Shown here in pieces: positions 1 to 5,544 of a stretch of DNA of 9,518 nucleotides. A program made the translations under genes and the position numbers. The notes beneath the pieces are model-generated. The model did no database searches, was not told the origin of the DNA, and saw nothing but the letters and a program-made list of their open reading frames with translations. Position 1 is the stretch's first letter; each line of letters opens with the position of its first letter. This stretch comes from Rubrobacter sp. (GTDB lineage Bacteria; Actinomycetota; Rubrobacteria; Rubrobacterales; Rubrobacteraceae), in NCBI GenBank assembly GCA_016781775.1, contig JADDPR010000263.1:1-9518 (forward strand). The letters are read 5' to 3'.

Positions 1-51
1 GGTGCCCACGTTCAGGTGCGGCTTGTTCCTCTCGAACCTTCCCTTTGCCAT
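1..51 (-). CDS. tuf: Elongation factor Tu, N-terminal fragment (gene runs off the left edge)
   Basis: The complement of the first 51 bases reads as 17 codons, MAKGRFERNKPHLNVGT, the conserved start of bacterial EF-Tu just before the first GTP-binding motif. EF-Tu is the cytosolic GTPase that delivers aminoacyl-tRNA to the ribosomal A site. The ATG is at 49-51. A Shine-Dalgarno sequence AGAGAGG (complement of 58-64) lies 6 nt upstream, which supports this start. The rest of the gene is outside the window, so nothing can be said about its completeness or a second copy. It lies 42 nt downstream of the tRNA-Met gene on the same strand, with no promoter that I recognise between them, so co-transcription with the three upstream tRNAs is likely by inference. 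Identification is strong despite the short length, because this N-terminus is highly conserved. Confidence 0.93.
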   Translation of the reverse strand, partial: MAKGRFERNKPHLNVGT

Positions 52-57
52 TCTGTA

Positions 58-64
58 CCTCTCT
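58..64 (-). promoter_or_regulatory. Shine-Dalgarno sequence of tuf
   Basis: AGAGAGG on the minus strand, 6 nt before the tuf ATG. It is one of the clearest ribosome binding sites in the window. Confidence 0.7.
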
Positions 65-93
65 TTCTTACTGCTACTGATCTGTAACGGAAG

Positions 94-170
94 TGGTAGC
101 GGTGGCAGGACTCGAACCTGCGACACGCGGATTATGATTCCGCTGCTCTAACCGACTGAGCTACACCGCC
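94..170 (-). tRNA. tRNA-Met (CAU), elongator type, CCA encoded
   Basis: A cloverleaf can be drawn by hand. The acceptor GGCGGTG pairs with CACCGCT (G1-U72 wobble), the D arm is GCTC/GAGC, and the anticodon stem GCGGA/TCCGC encloses the loop ATCATAA with anticodon CAT at 134-136. The T arm is GCAGG/CCTGC around TTCGAGT. Discriminator A is followed by an encoded CCA (94-96); without it the gene ends at 97. The anticodon stem lacks the three G-C pairs of initiator tRNA and position 1 pairs, so this is not tRNA-fMet. The GGCGGTG start and CCGCTACCA end match the elongator Met tRNA of B. subtilis as I remember it, which argues against a lysidine-modified tRNA-Ile2. It is third of three tRNAs before tuf, and the only tRNA gene here with an encoded CCA. 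Confidence 0.93.
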
Positions 171-223
171 ACGCCTTATGTAGGGGACCCGGCCGCGGCC
201 TCGCCTCCGCGACCCGATCCCAG

Positions 224-295
224 AGCTCCCGATCGGATTTGAACCGATGACCCCTTCCTTACCATGGAAGTGCTCTGCCACTGAGCTACGGGAGC
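224..295 (-). tRNA. tRNA-Thr (GGU)
   Basis: A 72-nt cloverleaf. The acceptor GCTCCCG/CGGGAGC has seven perfect pairs, the D arm is GCTC/GAGC, and the anticodon stem CTTCC/GGAAG encloses the loop ATGGTAA with anticodon GGT at 261-263. The T arm ATCGG/CCGAT surrounds TTCAAAT. The discriminator is U and no CCA is encoded (CTG follows). It lies 16 nt downstream of tRNA-Tyr and about 53 nt upstream of tRNA-Met, so the three probably form one transcript that continues into tuf. Confidence 0.95.
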
Positions 296-311
296 ATATT
301 CCTTTGTACCG

Positions 312-393
312 TGGGGGCGGGAGGATTCGAACCTCCGTAGGCTAAGCCGGCAGGTTTACAGCCTGCTCCCTTTGGCCGCTCGGGCACACCCCC
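312..393 (-). tRNA. tRNA-Tyr (GUA), class II with long variable arm
   Basis: An 82-nt tRNA. The acceptor GGGGGTG pairs with CGCCCCC (one G-U), the D region is GCCCGAGCGGC, and the anticodon stem GCAGG/CCTGC encloses the loop CTGTAAA with anticodon GTA at 357-359. A long variable arm follows (CGGCTTAGCCTAC region), then the T arm GGAGG/CCTCC around TTCGAAT. The long variable arm with GTA is diagnostic of bacterial tRNA-Tyr. Discriminator A is followed by CGG, so CCA is not encoded. It is first in the tRNA-Tyr, tRNA-Thr, tRNA-Met, tuf series and lies about 30 nt downstream of the predicted transcription start. Confidence 0.95.
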
Positions 394-431
394 GCGCACG
401 CCCGAGTAAAGCTACCTCACGGCGCTTGCGT

Positions 432-459
432 ATAGTAGCAAACGCGGACGAGTTTTCAA
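432..459 (-). promoter_or_regulatory. Sigma70-type promoter for tRNA-Tyr/tRNA-Thr/tRNA-Met/tuf
   Basis: On the minus strand a -35 box TTGAAA (454-459) is followed after 16 nt by a -10 box TACTAT (432-437). The -35 matches the TTGACA consensus at 5 of 6 positions and the -10 keeps the key TA...T positions. The expected start near 425 leaves a leader of about 30 nt before tRNA-Tyr. It lies just past the stop codon of the small membrane protein gene, so the tRNA/tuf group need not depend on read-through. Confidence 0.6.
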
Positions 460-495
460 CGGTCGCCCCGCTACGCCGCGCCTACCCCTACCGGC

Positions 496-846
496 TCACA
501 TCCCCAGGACATATGCAGAAGCCCAGACCAGCAACAAGCCGAGCACGATGCTGGTTACGATCAGCGTCGCCCCCGATTTCGCCCCCCGCTCCGGTCGCCG
601 TCTACGGAGCTCCGTTCTGGTAAACGCTCGCGGGAATAGGAGCATGAAGCCCACGACTATGGTCGGAGCGATCAGGTTGCCGAAGAGGAACGCGAAGAAC
701 TCCAAAGTGAGGAACTCGTCCGTCGCGACGAAGGAGCTGATGCTCGCGACCAAGCCCACGAACAGAAAAACAGCGATAGCCCCGACGCGTACCCTGGTAC
801 TTTCCCTCACGCCTTCCCCCAAGGCCGCCCGCATGACCGTCGTCAC
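496..846 (-). CDS. Small integral membrane protein of unknown function
   Basis: I do not recognise this 116-residue protein. It has three predicted membrane segments: roughly residues 22-42 (AIAVFLFVGLVASISSFVA), 48-68 (FFAFLFGNLIAPTIVVGFML) and 92-114 near the C terminus. A strongly basic loop with many Arg residues lies at about 72-88, which by the positive-inside rule suggests that loop is cytoplasmic. No signal peptide, catalytic motif or cysteine is visible. The hydrophobic pattern and moderately GC-rich third positions support a real gene over the basic opposite-strand ORF. The longest start is GTG at 844-846, 4 nt beyond the 3' end of tRNA-Thr(UGU); an in-frame ATG at 832-834 (Met5) is an equally good candidate. 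Neither has a clear Shine-Dalgarno. It probably shares a transcript with that tRNA. No function is assigned. Confidence 0.72.
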   Translation of the reverse strand: MTTVMRAALGEGVRESTRVRVGAIAVFLFVGLVASISSFVATDEFLTLEFFAFLFGNLIAPTIVVGFMLLFPRAFTRTELRRRRPERGAKSGATLIVTSIVLGLLLVWASAYVLGM

Positions 847-850
847 ATAG

Positions 851-922
851 AGCCTGAGAAGGGATTCGAACCCCCGACCTGCCGCTTACAAGGCGGCTGC
901 TCTACCACTGAGCTACTCAGGC
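851..922 (-). tRNA. tRNA-Thr (UGU)
   Basis: A 72-nt cloverleaf. The acceptor GCCTGAG/CTCAGGC has seven perfect pairs, the D arm is GCTC/GAGC, and the anticodon stem GCCGC/GCGGC encloses the loop CTTGTAA with anticodon TGT at 888-890. The T stem surrounds TTCGAAT and contains G-U pairs. The discriminator is U and no CCA is encoded (CTA follows). It complements the GGU isoacceptor at 224-295, and together they read ACN codons except possibly ACG. The 3' end almost touches the start codon of the membrane protein gene at 846. Confidence 0.94.
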
Positions 923-925
923 TTG

Positions 926-999
926 GGCGGCCTCCGGCGGCCGCTATCAGCGGTCAGCCTTCGGCTATCAGCCTTGCAGCCGCCTACCGGCGCCTGCAA
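926..999. repeat. Cluster of small inverted repeats upstream of tRNA-Thr(UGU)
   Basis: Four structures lie end to end. One is a hairpin at 974-999: TTGCAG (974-979) pairs with CTGCAA (994-999), and inside it CGCC pairs with GGCG around a 4-nt loop, with one mismatch. Another is GGCT-ATC-AGCC at 963-973. A third is CCGCT-ATC-AGCGG at 941-953, which shares the CTATCAGC core with the previous one. The last is a direct repeat GGCGGCC at 926-932 and 936-942. The interval falls between the last gene of the radA operon (ends 1111) and tRNA-Thr. None is followed by a T run on either strand, so a simple rho-independent terminator is not supported. It could be a dispersed intergenic repeat or a structured leader; the sequence alone does not decide. 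Confidence 0.55.
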
Positions 1000-1013
1000 A
1001 ACCGACCTACGGC

Positions 1014-1022
1014 ATTCTAGCA
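1014..1022 (-). promoter_or_regulatory. Possible extended -10 promoter for tRNA-Thr(UGU) and the membrane protein gene
   Basis: The minus strand reads TTTGCTAGAAT. TAGAAT (1014-1019) matches the -10 consensus at 5 of 6 positions and is preceded by TGC, the TGn extension that can replace a -35 box. No good -35 sequence is found 16-18 nt upstream. The predicted start near 1007 would give a leader of about 85 nt containing the hairpin cluster. Confidence 0.4.
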
Positions 1023-1110
1023 AAGGCTCTCACACTACAGCTTCTAAGGAGGCCGCCGTGCACGCTCCGACCGTTCTAGCTGAGGGGGCCGGTGGCTGAC
1101 AGCCCAAAAG

Positions 1111-1620
1111 CTACTCCCGGCCCTCCGCCTCCCGGCGTATCTTCTCGAGGTCGTGGAGCACCTCTGGGGAGAGGCGGTCGGCGACGCGGGCGCGGAAGGG
1201 GGTGTTGGGGTTTCGGGTGACGACGGGGAGCTCGTCCAGGAGAGCCTCGAACTCGCGTGGGACGGCGCGGGCGGCGCCGCCGGCGAGGGCGGCTCGCTGG
1301 AGGGCGAAGTCCCCGGAGCAGACCGTGGCGGACGGGCCGAGACTTCGGATGAGGCGTTCGATCACGTCGTCGGCGGACTCGCCGGGGGCGCTGTACATCA
1401 CGCGCACGGCGCCACCGGCCCTGAGCTCGCTCCGCCCCGGCTCCGGACTCCGGGTGGCATCGAAGACGAGGATTACGCTGCGTCCCGTCCAGCCGGCGGC
1501 CTTGAGAGCGTCGTTTATGAGAAGCTCCCGCGACTCGTCGAACCCCCCGGTTACGCGCGGCGAGTAACGCTTCAGGGCGCCGACGATGTTGTAACCATCG
1601 AGGATCAGGTACCGCGTCAT
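1111..1620 (-). CDS. NYN-domain ribonuclease, YacP/Rae1 family
   Basis: A 169-residue protein with a PIN-like NYN fold. The N-terminal strand LILDGYNIV gives Asp8 and Asn11. Further conserved acidic residues are Asp54 (VILVFDAT), Asp84-Asp85 (SADDVIERL) and Asp104 (VCSGDFALQ), the usual metal-binding set of this nuclease superfamily. The length fits the YacP family. B. subtilis Rae1 (YacP) is a ribosome-associated endonuclease that cleaves mRNA in the A site, and its gene also follows rlmB; the same role here is inference. The ATG at 1618-1620 overlaps the TGA of rlmB (ATGA), which suggests translational coupling. The frame stays open upstream to 1851, but that part lies inside rlmB and is low-complexity Arg/Gly, so it was excluded. 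It is the last gene of the nine-gene run, and no clear terminator follows. Confidence 0.88.
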   Translation of the reverse strand: MTRYLILDGYNIVGALKRYSPRVTGGFDESRELLINDALKAAGWTGRSVILVFDATRSPEPGRSELRAGGAVRVMYSAPGESADDVIERLIRSLGPSATVCSGDFALQRAALAGGAARAVPREFEALLDELPVVTRNPNTPFRARVADRLSPEVLHDLEKIRREAEGRE

Positions 1621-2333
1621 CCCCGTTGCCGCCTCGCCTCGAAGGCGAGCACGGCCGCCGCGACCGAGACGTTGAGCGAGGAGACGGCGCCGAGCATCGG
1701 GATGTAGACGGCCCCGTCGCATCCCTCCCGCACGAGCCGCCTCACCCCGCGCCCCTCGCTCCCCAGGACGAACGCGACCGGCCCCGAGAGGTCGAGGTCC
1801 GTGTACGCGGACGTGTGGCCCTTGTCCTCGCCCTCCGCCGCGTAAGCCCACACGCCGGACTCCTTCATCTTCTCGAGCGCCCGCCTGAGGTTCGTCTCCC
1901 GGGCGACGCGGACGTGCTCGCTGGCCCCCGCGCTAGCCTTGACCGCCGCCGGCGTCACGCCCACGGCCCGGTCTTTGGGGATGACGACCCCGCTCGCCCC
2001 CGCCCCGTCCGCGACGCGAAGGATGGCCCCGAGGTTGCGGGGATCGGTGACGCTGTCGAGGACCAGCACGAGAGGGGCAGGGGAGTTCAGGATCTCGTCG
2101 AGGCCTGAGTAGGGGTAGGGCTCTACGCGCGCCGCGACGCCCTGATGGGCGGCACCCTGGGCCAGGTCCTCGATCCTCCCCCTCGGGACCCGCCTGACCG
2201 AGACCTTGCGGGCAGCCGCCTCGGAGGCGACGCTCTCCTCCCCCACCGCGTCGAGGACCTCGTGCACGCGCCGGCGCCCGCTCCTCAGCGCCTCGATCAC
2301 GGGCCGTACGCCGTAGACGACCTCCCCCTTCAC
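1617..2333 (-). CDS. rlmB: 23S rRNA (guanosine-2'-O-)-methyltransferase RlmB (SpoU family)
   Basis: A 238-residue SPOUT (trefoil-knot) methyltransferase. An N-terminal L30-like substrate-binding domain (residues 1-75) starts with VYGVRPVIEAL. The catalytic domain has all three SpoU motifs. Motif 1 is DSVTDPRNLGAILRVAD (Asn100 and Arg106, the latter the expected catalytic Arg). Motif 2 is VLGSEGRGV (190-197). Motif 3 is SSLNVSVAAAVLAF (218-231), which binds SAM in the knot. RlmB uses SAM to methylate G2251 of 23S rRNA (E. coli numbering) in the P loop of the large subunit. The paralogous tRNA-type TrmH group is less likely because of the L30-like domain and the context. The start is GTG at 2331-2333, 10 nt after the cysS stop, without an obvious Shine-Dalgarno. 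The end overlaps the NYN nuclease start. Confidence 0.93.
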   Translation of the reverse strand: MKGEVVYGVRPVIEALRSGRRRVHEVLDAVGEESVASEAAARKVSVRRVPRGRIEDLAQGAAHQGVAARVEPYPYSGLDEILNSPAPLVLVLDSVTDPRNLGAILRVADGAGASGVVIPKDRAVGVTPAAVKASAGASEHVRVARETNLRRALEKMKESGVWAYAAEGEDKGHTSAYTDLDLSGPVAFVLGSEGRGVRRLVREGCDGAVYIPMLGAVSSLNVSVAAAVLAFEARRQRG

Positions 2334-2343
2334 GAGGCCCGTG

Positions 2344-3759
2344 CTACCGGCGGCCCAGGACTGGGCCCTCGGGCGTGTCCTCGACGAGCCACCCTTCAGC
2401 CTTGAGCTCGTCCCGGAGCCGGTCGGCGAGCGCCCAGTCCTTGGAACGCCGCGCTCCTTCCCTCTCCGCGACCCGGGCGAGAACCCCGGCCTCCGGCTCC
2501 TCCGCGTAGCGGATACGGATGCCGTTCACCTCCGCCACGGACTCCTCCGCGAGATCGAACCCGAAAGTGGTGAGGATCTCCGCGAGGGCTTCGGCGAGCG
2601 CCCGGAACTCGTGCACGGCTCCGGGGCGGGCGGAGATCTCGGCTCCAACCCTCCCCGCGAGCTCGAAGATGGCCGCGACGGCCTCTGGGGTGTTCAGGTC
2701 TTCGAGCATCGCCCGGTCGACGCGCTCCCGTAGCTCCCGGGCGAGACCCGCGTCGAGTTCGGAGGAGGACGTAGAGCCAAAGATGCGAGAGTAGAGGTGC
2801 TGGAGCCGCTCGTAAGAACGGCGCTTCTCCTCCAGGATGTTCTCCGAATACTCGATCGGCTGGGAGTAGTGGCTCTGCAGCAGCCACATGCGCAGCGCAT
2901 CCCGCCCGTGACGATCGACGGCGTCCTTTACGTCGAGGATGTTGCCCAGAGACTTGGCCATCTTCCCGGTCTCGGCGAAGTTGACCATGCCGTGATGAGC
3001 CCAGGCGCGCACGAACGTGTGGTCGGGGTGGGCGCCGGCGCTCTGGGCGAGCTCGTTCTCGTGGTGCGGAAAGCGCAGGTCGGTGCCGCCGCCGTGAATG
3101 TCCGCGCCCTCGGGGAGGTGCTTCTCGACCATCGCCGAGCACTCGATGTGCCATCCGGGACGTCCCGGCCCCCACGGGCTCTCCCACGAGGGCTCGCCCG
3201 GCTTGGAGGCCTTCCACAGGGCAAAGTCTAAAGGGCTCTCCTTGGAGCCCGTCTGGGCCTTCTCGGTCTCGCGCATCTCGTCGGGACGCTGACGGCTGAG
3301 CTGTCCGTAGGACGGGAAGCTCTCGACGCGGTAGTAGACGTCGCCGTTCCCGGGAGCGTAAGCGTGGCCGCCTTCTATGAGCTCCTGTATCAGCGAGATC
3401 ATCTCGGGGATGTGCTCGGTGGCACGGGGCTCGACGTCGGGGAGGTTGACGCCGAGGAGATCGAGGCGCTCGTGGAAGGAATCGGTGTAACGGTCGACGA
3501 CCTCCTGCCAGGAGACGCCCTCCTCGTTGGCCTTGTTGATGATCTTGTCTTCCACGTCCGTTATGTTCTGGACGAACGTGACGCCGTAGCCCCTGCTCCT
3601 CAGGTACCGCACCACCACATCCCAGAACAGAGGCGCCCGCGCGTTCCCGATGTGGATGTGGTTGTACACGGTCGGCCCGCACACGTAGAGGCCGATGTTG
3701 CCGCCCTCCCCGACTTCGACCAGCCGCCCGCTCAAGGTGTCCCGTATCTGCACGCTCAT
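2344..3759 (-). CDS. cysS: Cysteinyl-tRNA synthetase
   Basis: A 471-residue class I synthetase, close to the usual 460-480. It charges tRNA-Cys with cysteine using ATP. The Rossmann catalytic domain has YVCGPTVYNHIHIGNAR (25-41), containing the HIGH-type signature as HIGN, a common variant in this family. The KMSKS loop appears as KMAKS (266-270). The expected zinc ligands are present: Cys27, Cys207 (HIECSAM), His232 and Glu236 (PHHENE). The helical and C-terminal anticodon-binding region ends with KDWALADRLRDELKAEGW (440-457), also typical of CysRS. The ATG at 3757-3759 lies 3 nt after the gltX TAA, with a weak AAGG overlapping that stop. The cysE and mrnC genes that flank cysS in B. subtilis are absent here. 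The stop is TAG. Confidence 0.97.
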   Translation of the reverse strand: MSVQIRDTLSGRLVEVGEGGNIGLYVCGPTVYNHIHIGNARAPLFWDVVVRYLRSRGYGVTFVQNITDVEDKIINKANEEGVSWQEVVDRYTDSFHERLDLLGVNLPDVEPRATEHIPEMISLIQELIEGGHAYAPGNGDVYYRVESFPSYGQLSRQRPDEMRETEKAQTGSKESPLDFALWKASKPGEPSWESPWGPGRPGWHIECSAMVEKHLPEGADIHGGGTDLRFPHHENELAQSAGAHPDHTFVRAWAHHGMVNFAETGKMAKSLGNILDVKDAVDRHGRDALRMWLLQSHYSQPIEYSENILEEKRRSYERLQHLYSRIFGSTSSSELDAGLARELRERVDRAMLEDLNTPEAVAAIFELAGRVGAEISARPGAVHEFRALAEALAEILTTFGFDLAEESVAEVNGIRIRYAEEPEAGVLARVAEREGARRSKDWALADRLRDELKAEGWLVEDTPEGPVLGRR

Positions 3760-3762
3760 GCC

Positions 3763-5055
3763 TTAAAGGATAGCCTCTCGCGCCCTCTTTATCCTCTCCC
3801 GCGACTCGTCGGCCCCGAGCACCGCGAAGGGGTACGCCATCTGTGGCCCCCCGTGTCGCCCCGTCAACGCGAGCCGCAGGGGGTGCAACAGGTCGCGAGT
3901 CTTTATGCCCTCCTCCTTGGCCCAGGCACGCAACTCCCCGACGAGCTCCCGGGCATCCTCCATATCCCCGAGGCGCCGCCCTCCGAGGGCCTCCTCGGCG
4001 CGGGCGTACACCCCGACGCTCGTCTCCGGCAGTTCGCCCGCGAACGTCCTTGGATCTACGGGAGAGACCAGCTCGCGCAGGAGGCGCGGGGCATCCGAAA
4101 GAATCCGCATCTCCTCTTGTATGGCTTCTACGGCAAGAAGCTCCCTCCCCTCCGGCAGAGGTTCTTCGAGAAAAGGTTCCAGAAGCCGCAACAACTCCAC
4201 GGCGAGCAGCGCGCGGATACGTCGGGCGTTGAGGTGGAGGAGGCGCTCGGGGTCGAAGATTGCGGGGCTTGCGCCGAGGCGCGCGGGGTCCCACTCGCGC
4301 GCGAGCTCGTCGAGGCCGGCGAACTCCTCCTTGCCCTCGGGGTGGGACCATCCGAGGAGCGCCAGGTAGCCGATTATCGCCTCGGGGAGGTAGCCCTCCC
4401 GCCGGTGCTCGGCGACGCTCCGGGCGCCATGGCGCTTCGAGAGCTTCGTTCCGTCGGGGGCCAGGATCAGGCCGAGGTGCAAAAACTGCGGCTCCTCTTC
4501 GCCTAACGCCCGGTAGAGGAGCACCTGACGCGCGGTGTTGGAGAGGTGCTCCTCCCCGCGCAGGACGTGCGTGATCCCCATCGCCGAATCGTCCACGACG
4601 GCCGCGAAGTTGTAAGCAGGCGTCCCGTCTGACTTGACCAGCACGAAATCCTCGACCTTCGAGAAACCAACGTCGCCCCGCAAGGCATCCCGGAACCTGC
4701 CCTCGCGCTCCCGCGGCCGGAAGTACAGCGCACTCCTGCCCCCCTCGTCCTCCGCCCAATGGGCAAGCCCCGCCTCCGCAAGCTTCGCTGCCGCCGCCTC
4801 GTAGACGTCGGCACGCTCGCTCTGGCGGTAGGGGCCCTCGTCGAATCCGAGGCCGAGCCAGTCGAGGTCCTCCAACTGCGCTTCTTCGAACTCCTTCGTG
4901 CTCCGCGCACGGTCCGTGTCCTCGATGCGGAGGATCCGGCCTCCCCCGTAGTAGCGGGCGAAGAGATGGTTGAAGAGCGCCGTCCTGACGCCGCCGAGAT
5001 GGAGCATCCCGGTCGGGCTCGGCGCGAAGCGCACCCGGACCTGACCGGCCTCCAT
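3763..5055 (-). CDS. gltX: Glutamyl-tRNA synthetase (unusually short form)
   Basis: A 430-residue class Ib synthetase that attaches glutamate to tRNA-Glu. It may also charge tRNA-Gln if the organism uses GatCAB, which this window cannot show. Signature motifs are RFAPSPTGMLHLGG (9-22, HIGH box as HLGG), RIEDTDRARS (43-52) and KLSKRHG (204-210, the KMSKS loop). The alpha-helical anticodon-binding domain covers roughly residues 270-430. Most GluRS proteins are about 465-490 residues, with KMSKS near 240. Here that loop is about 35 residues earlier, because the stretch after GLAH (97-99) goes straight to ALYFRP without the usual Cys-containing segment (CYC...YDGRCR). The reading frame is intact, so this looks like a natural deletion. 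The ATG at 5053-5055 follows the ispF TAG by 3 nt, with AGGGG touching it. Starting later would remove the first strand of the Rossmann fold. Confidence 0.94.
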   Translation of the reverse strand: MEAGQVRVRFAPSPTGMLHLGGVRTALFNHLFARYYGGGRILRIEDTDRARSTKEFEEAQLEDLDWLGLGFDEGPYRQSERADVYEAAAAKLAEAGLAHWAEDEGGRSALYFRPREREGRFRDALRGDVGFSKVEDFVLVKSDGTPAYNFAAVVDDSAMGITHVLRGEEHLSNTARQVLLYRALGEEEPQFLHLGLILAPDGTKLSKRHGARSVAEHRREGYLPEAIIGYLALLGWSHPEGKEEFAGLDELAREWDPARLGASPAIFDPERLLHLNARRIRALLAVELLRLLEPFLEEPLPEGRELLAVEAIQEEMRILSDAPRLLRELVSPVDPRTFAGELPETSVGVYARAEEALGGRRLGDMEDARELVGELRAWAKEEGIKTRDLLHPLRLALTGRHGGPQMAYPFAVLGADESRERIKRAREAIL

Positions 5056-5058
5056 CCC

Positions 5059-5544
5059 CTAGCGACTTTCCAGCAGAACGACGGCCTGGGCGGCGATCCC
5101 CTCGCCGCGGCCCGTAAAGCCGAGCTTCTCGGAGGTCGTCCCGCGCACCCCGACCCGACCGGGCTCGATACCCAGGGCGCCGGCCAGGTTCTCGCGCATC
5201 GCGCCCCGATGATCGCGTATCTTCGGCCGCTCGCACACCACGACCGCGTCGACGTTGGACACCTCCCACCCCTCCCCCACGATCCCCCGAACCTCCCTGA
5301 GGAGCCCGATGGAGTCGGCATCCTTGAACCTCTCGTCGGTGTCCGGGAAGTAGTGGCCGATGTCTTCGAGGCCCGCGGCCCCCAGGAGGGCATCGGTAAT
5401 GGCGTGGGCGAGGACGTCGGCGTCCGAATGCCCGACGAGCCCCCTCTCGAAGGGGATCTCGACCCCGCCGAGGAGGAGCTTGCGGCCGTCACCGGCCTCC
5501 GAGAAGGCATGCACGTCCACCCCGAAGCCCACGCGGAAGGTCAA
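5059..5544 (-). CDS. ispF: 2-C-methyl-D-erythritol 2,4-cyclodiphosphate synthase
   Basis: A 161-residue enzyme of the MEP isoprenoid pathway. It cyclises CDP-methylerythritol 2-phosphate to ME-cyclodiphosphate with release of CMP, usually as a homotrimer. Metal ligands are visible as DVH (Asp10, His12) and His47 in HSDADVLAHAITDALLGA (39-56). The DIGHYFPDTD motif (61-70) and the C-terminal TTSEKLGFTGRGEGI signature (136-150) are complete. The length matches the usual 155-165. I chose TTG at 5542-5544: it overlaps the ispD stop (TTGA) and has AGAGG 7 nt upstream (complement of 5552-5556). The alternative is GTG at 5530-5532, which would start MGFGVDVHAF. The frame is open far upstream, but that part is an ispD shadow. 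Adjacent ispD and ispF genes, often fused, catalyse the third and fifth steps of the same pathway. Confidence 0.95.
   Translation of the reverse strand: MTFRVGFGVDVHAFSEAGDGRKLLLGGVEIPFERGLVGHSDADVLAHAITDALLGAAGLEDIGHYFPDTDERFKDADSIGLLREVRGIVGEGWEVSNVDAVVVCERPKIRDHRGAMRENLAGALGIEPGRVGVRGTTSEKLGFTGRGEGIAAQAVVLLESR

Noticed and set aside
372..623. 83-residue open frame on the plus strand
   Set aside because: Starts inside tRNA-Tyr, crosses the tRNA promoter and runs antisense to the membrane gene. It is not protein-like.
548..850. 100-residue basic open frame on the plus strand
   Set aside because: Opposite to the membrane protein gene and overlapping it almost fully. It is Arg/Lys/Thr/Pro-rich without structure, whereas the minus-strand frame has three clear membrane segments.
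1081..1110. GGCTGTCAGCC inverted repeat as terminator after the NYN gene
   Set aside because: The arms are almost contiguous with no room for a loop, and no T run follows, so it does not meet the criteria for an intrinsic terminator.
1621..1851. Upstream extension of the NYN nuclease frame
   Set aside because: Lies wholly inside rlmB and encodes Arg/Gly-rich low-complexity sequence. The conserved fold begins right at the ATG at 1620.
3637..3654. CysRS HIGH motif written as HIGN
   Set aside because: Asn at the fourth position is a frequent natural variant in CysRS of many bacteria, so it is not unusual.
3364..4506. 380-residue open frame on the plus strand
   Set aside because: Antisense to cysS and gltX, with composition mirroring those genes and no motif of its own.
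2396..5269. 957-residue open frame on the minus strand
   Set aside because: It runs through cysS and gltX in another frame. It is Arg/Gly/Pro-rich with no recognisable motif, as expected from GC-rich codon bias.
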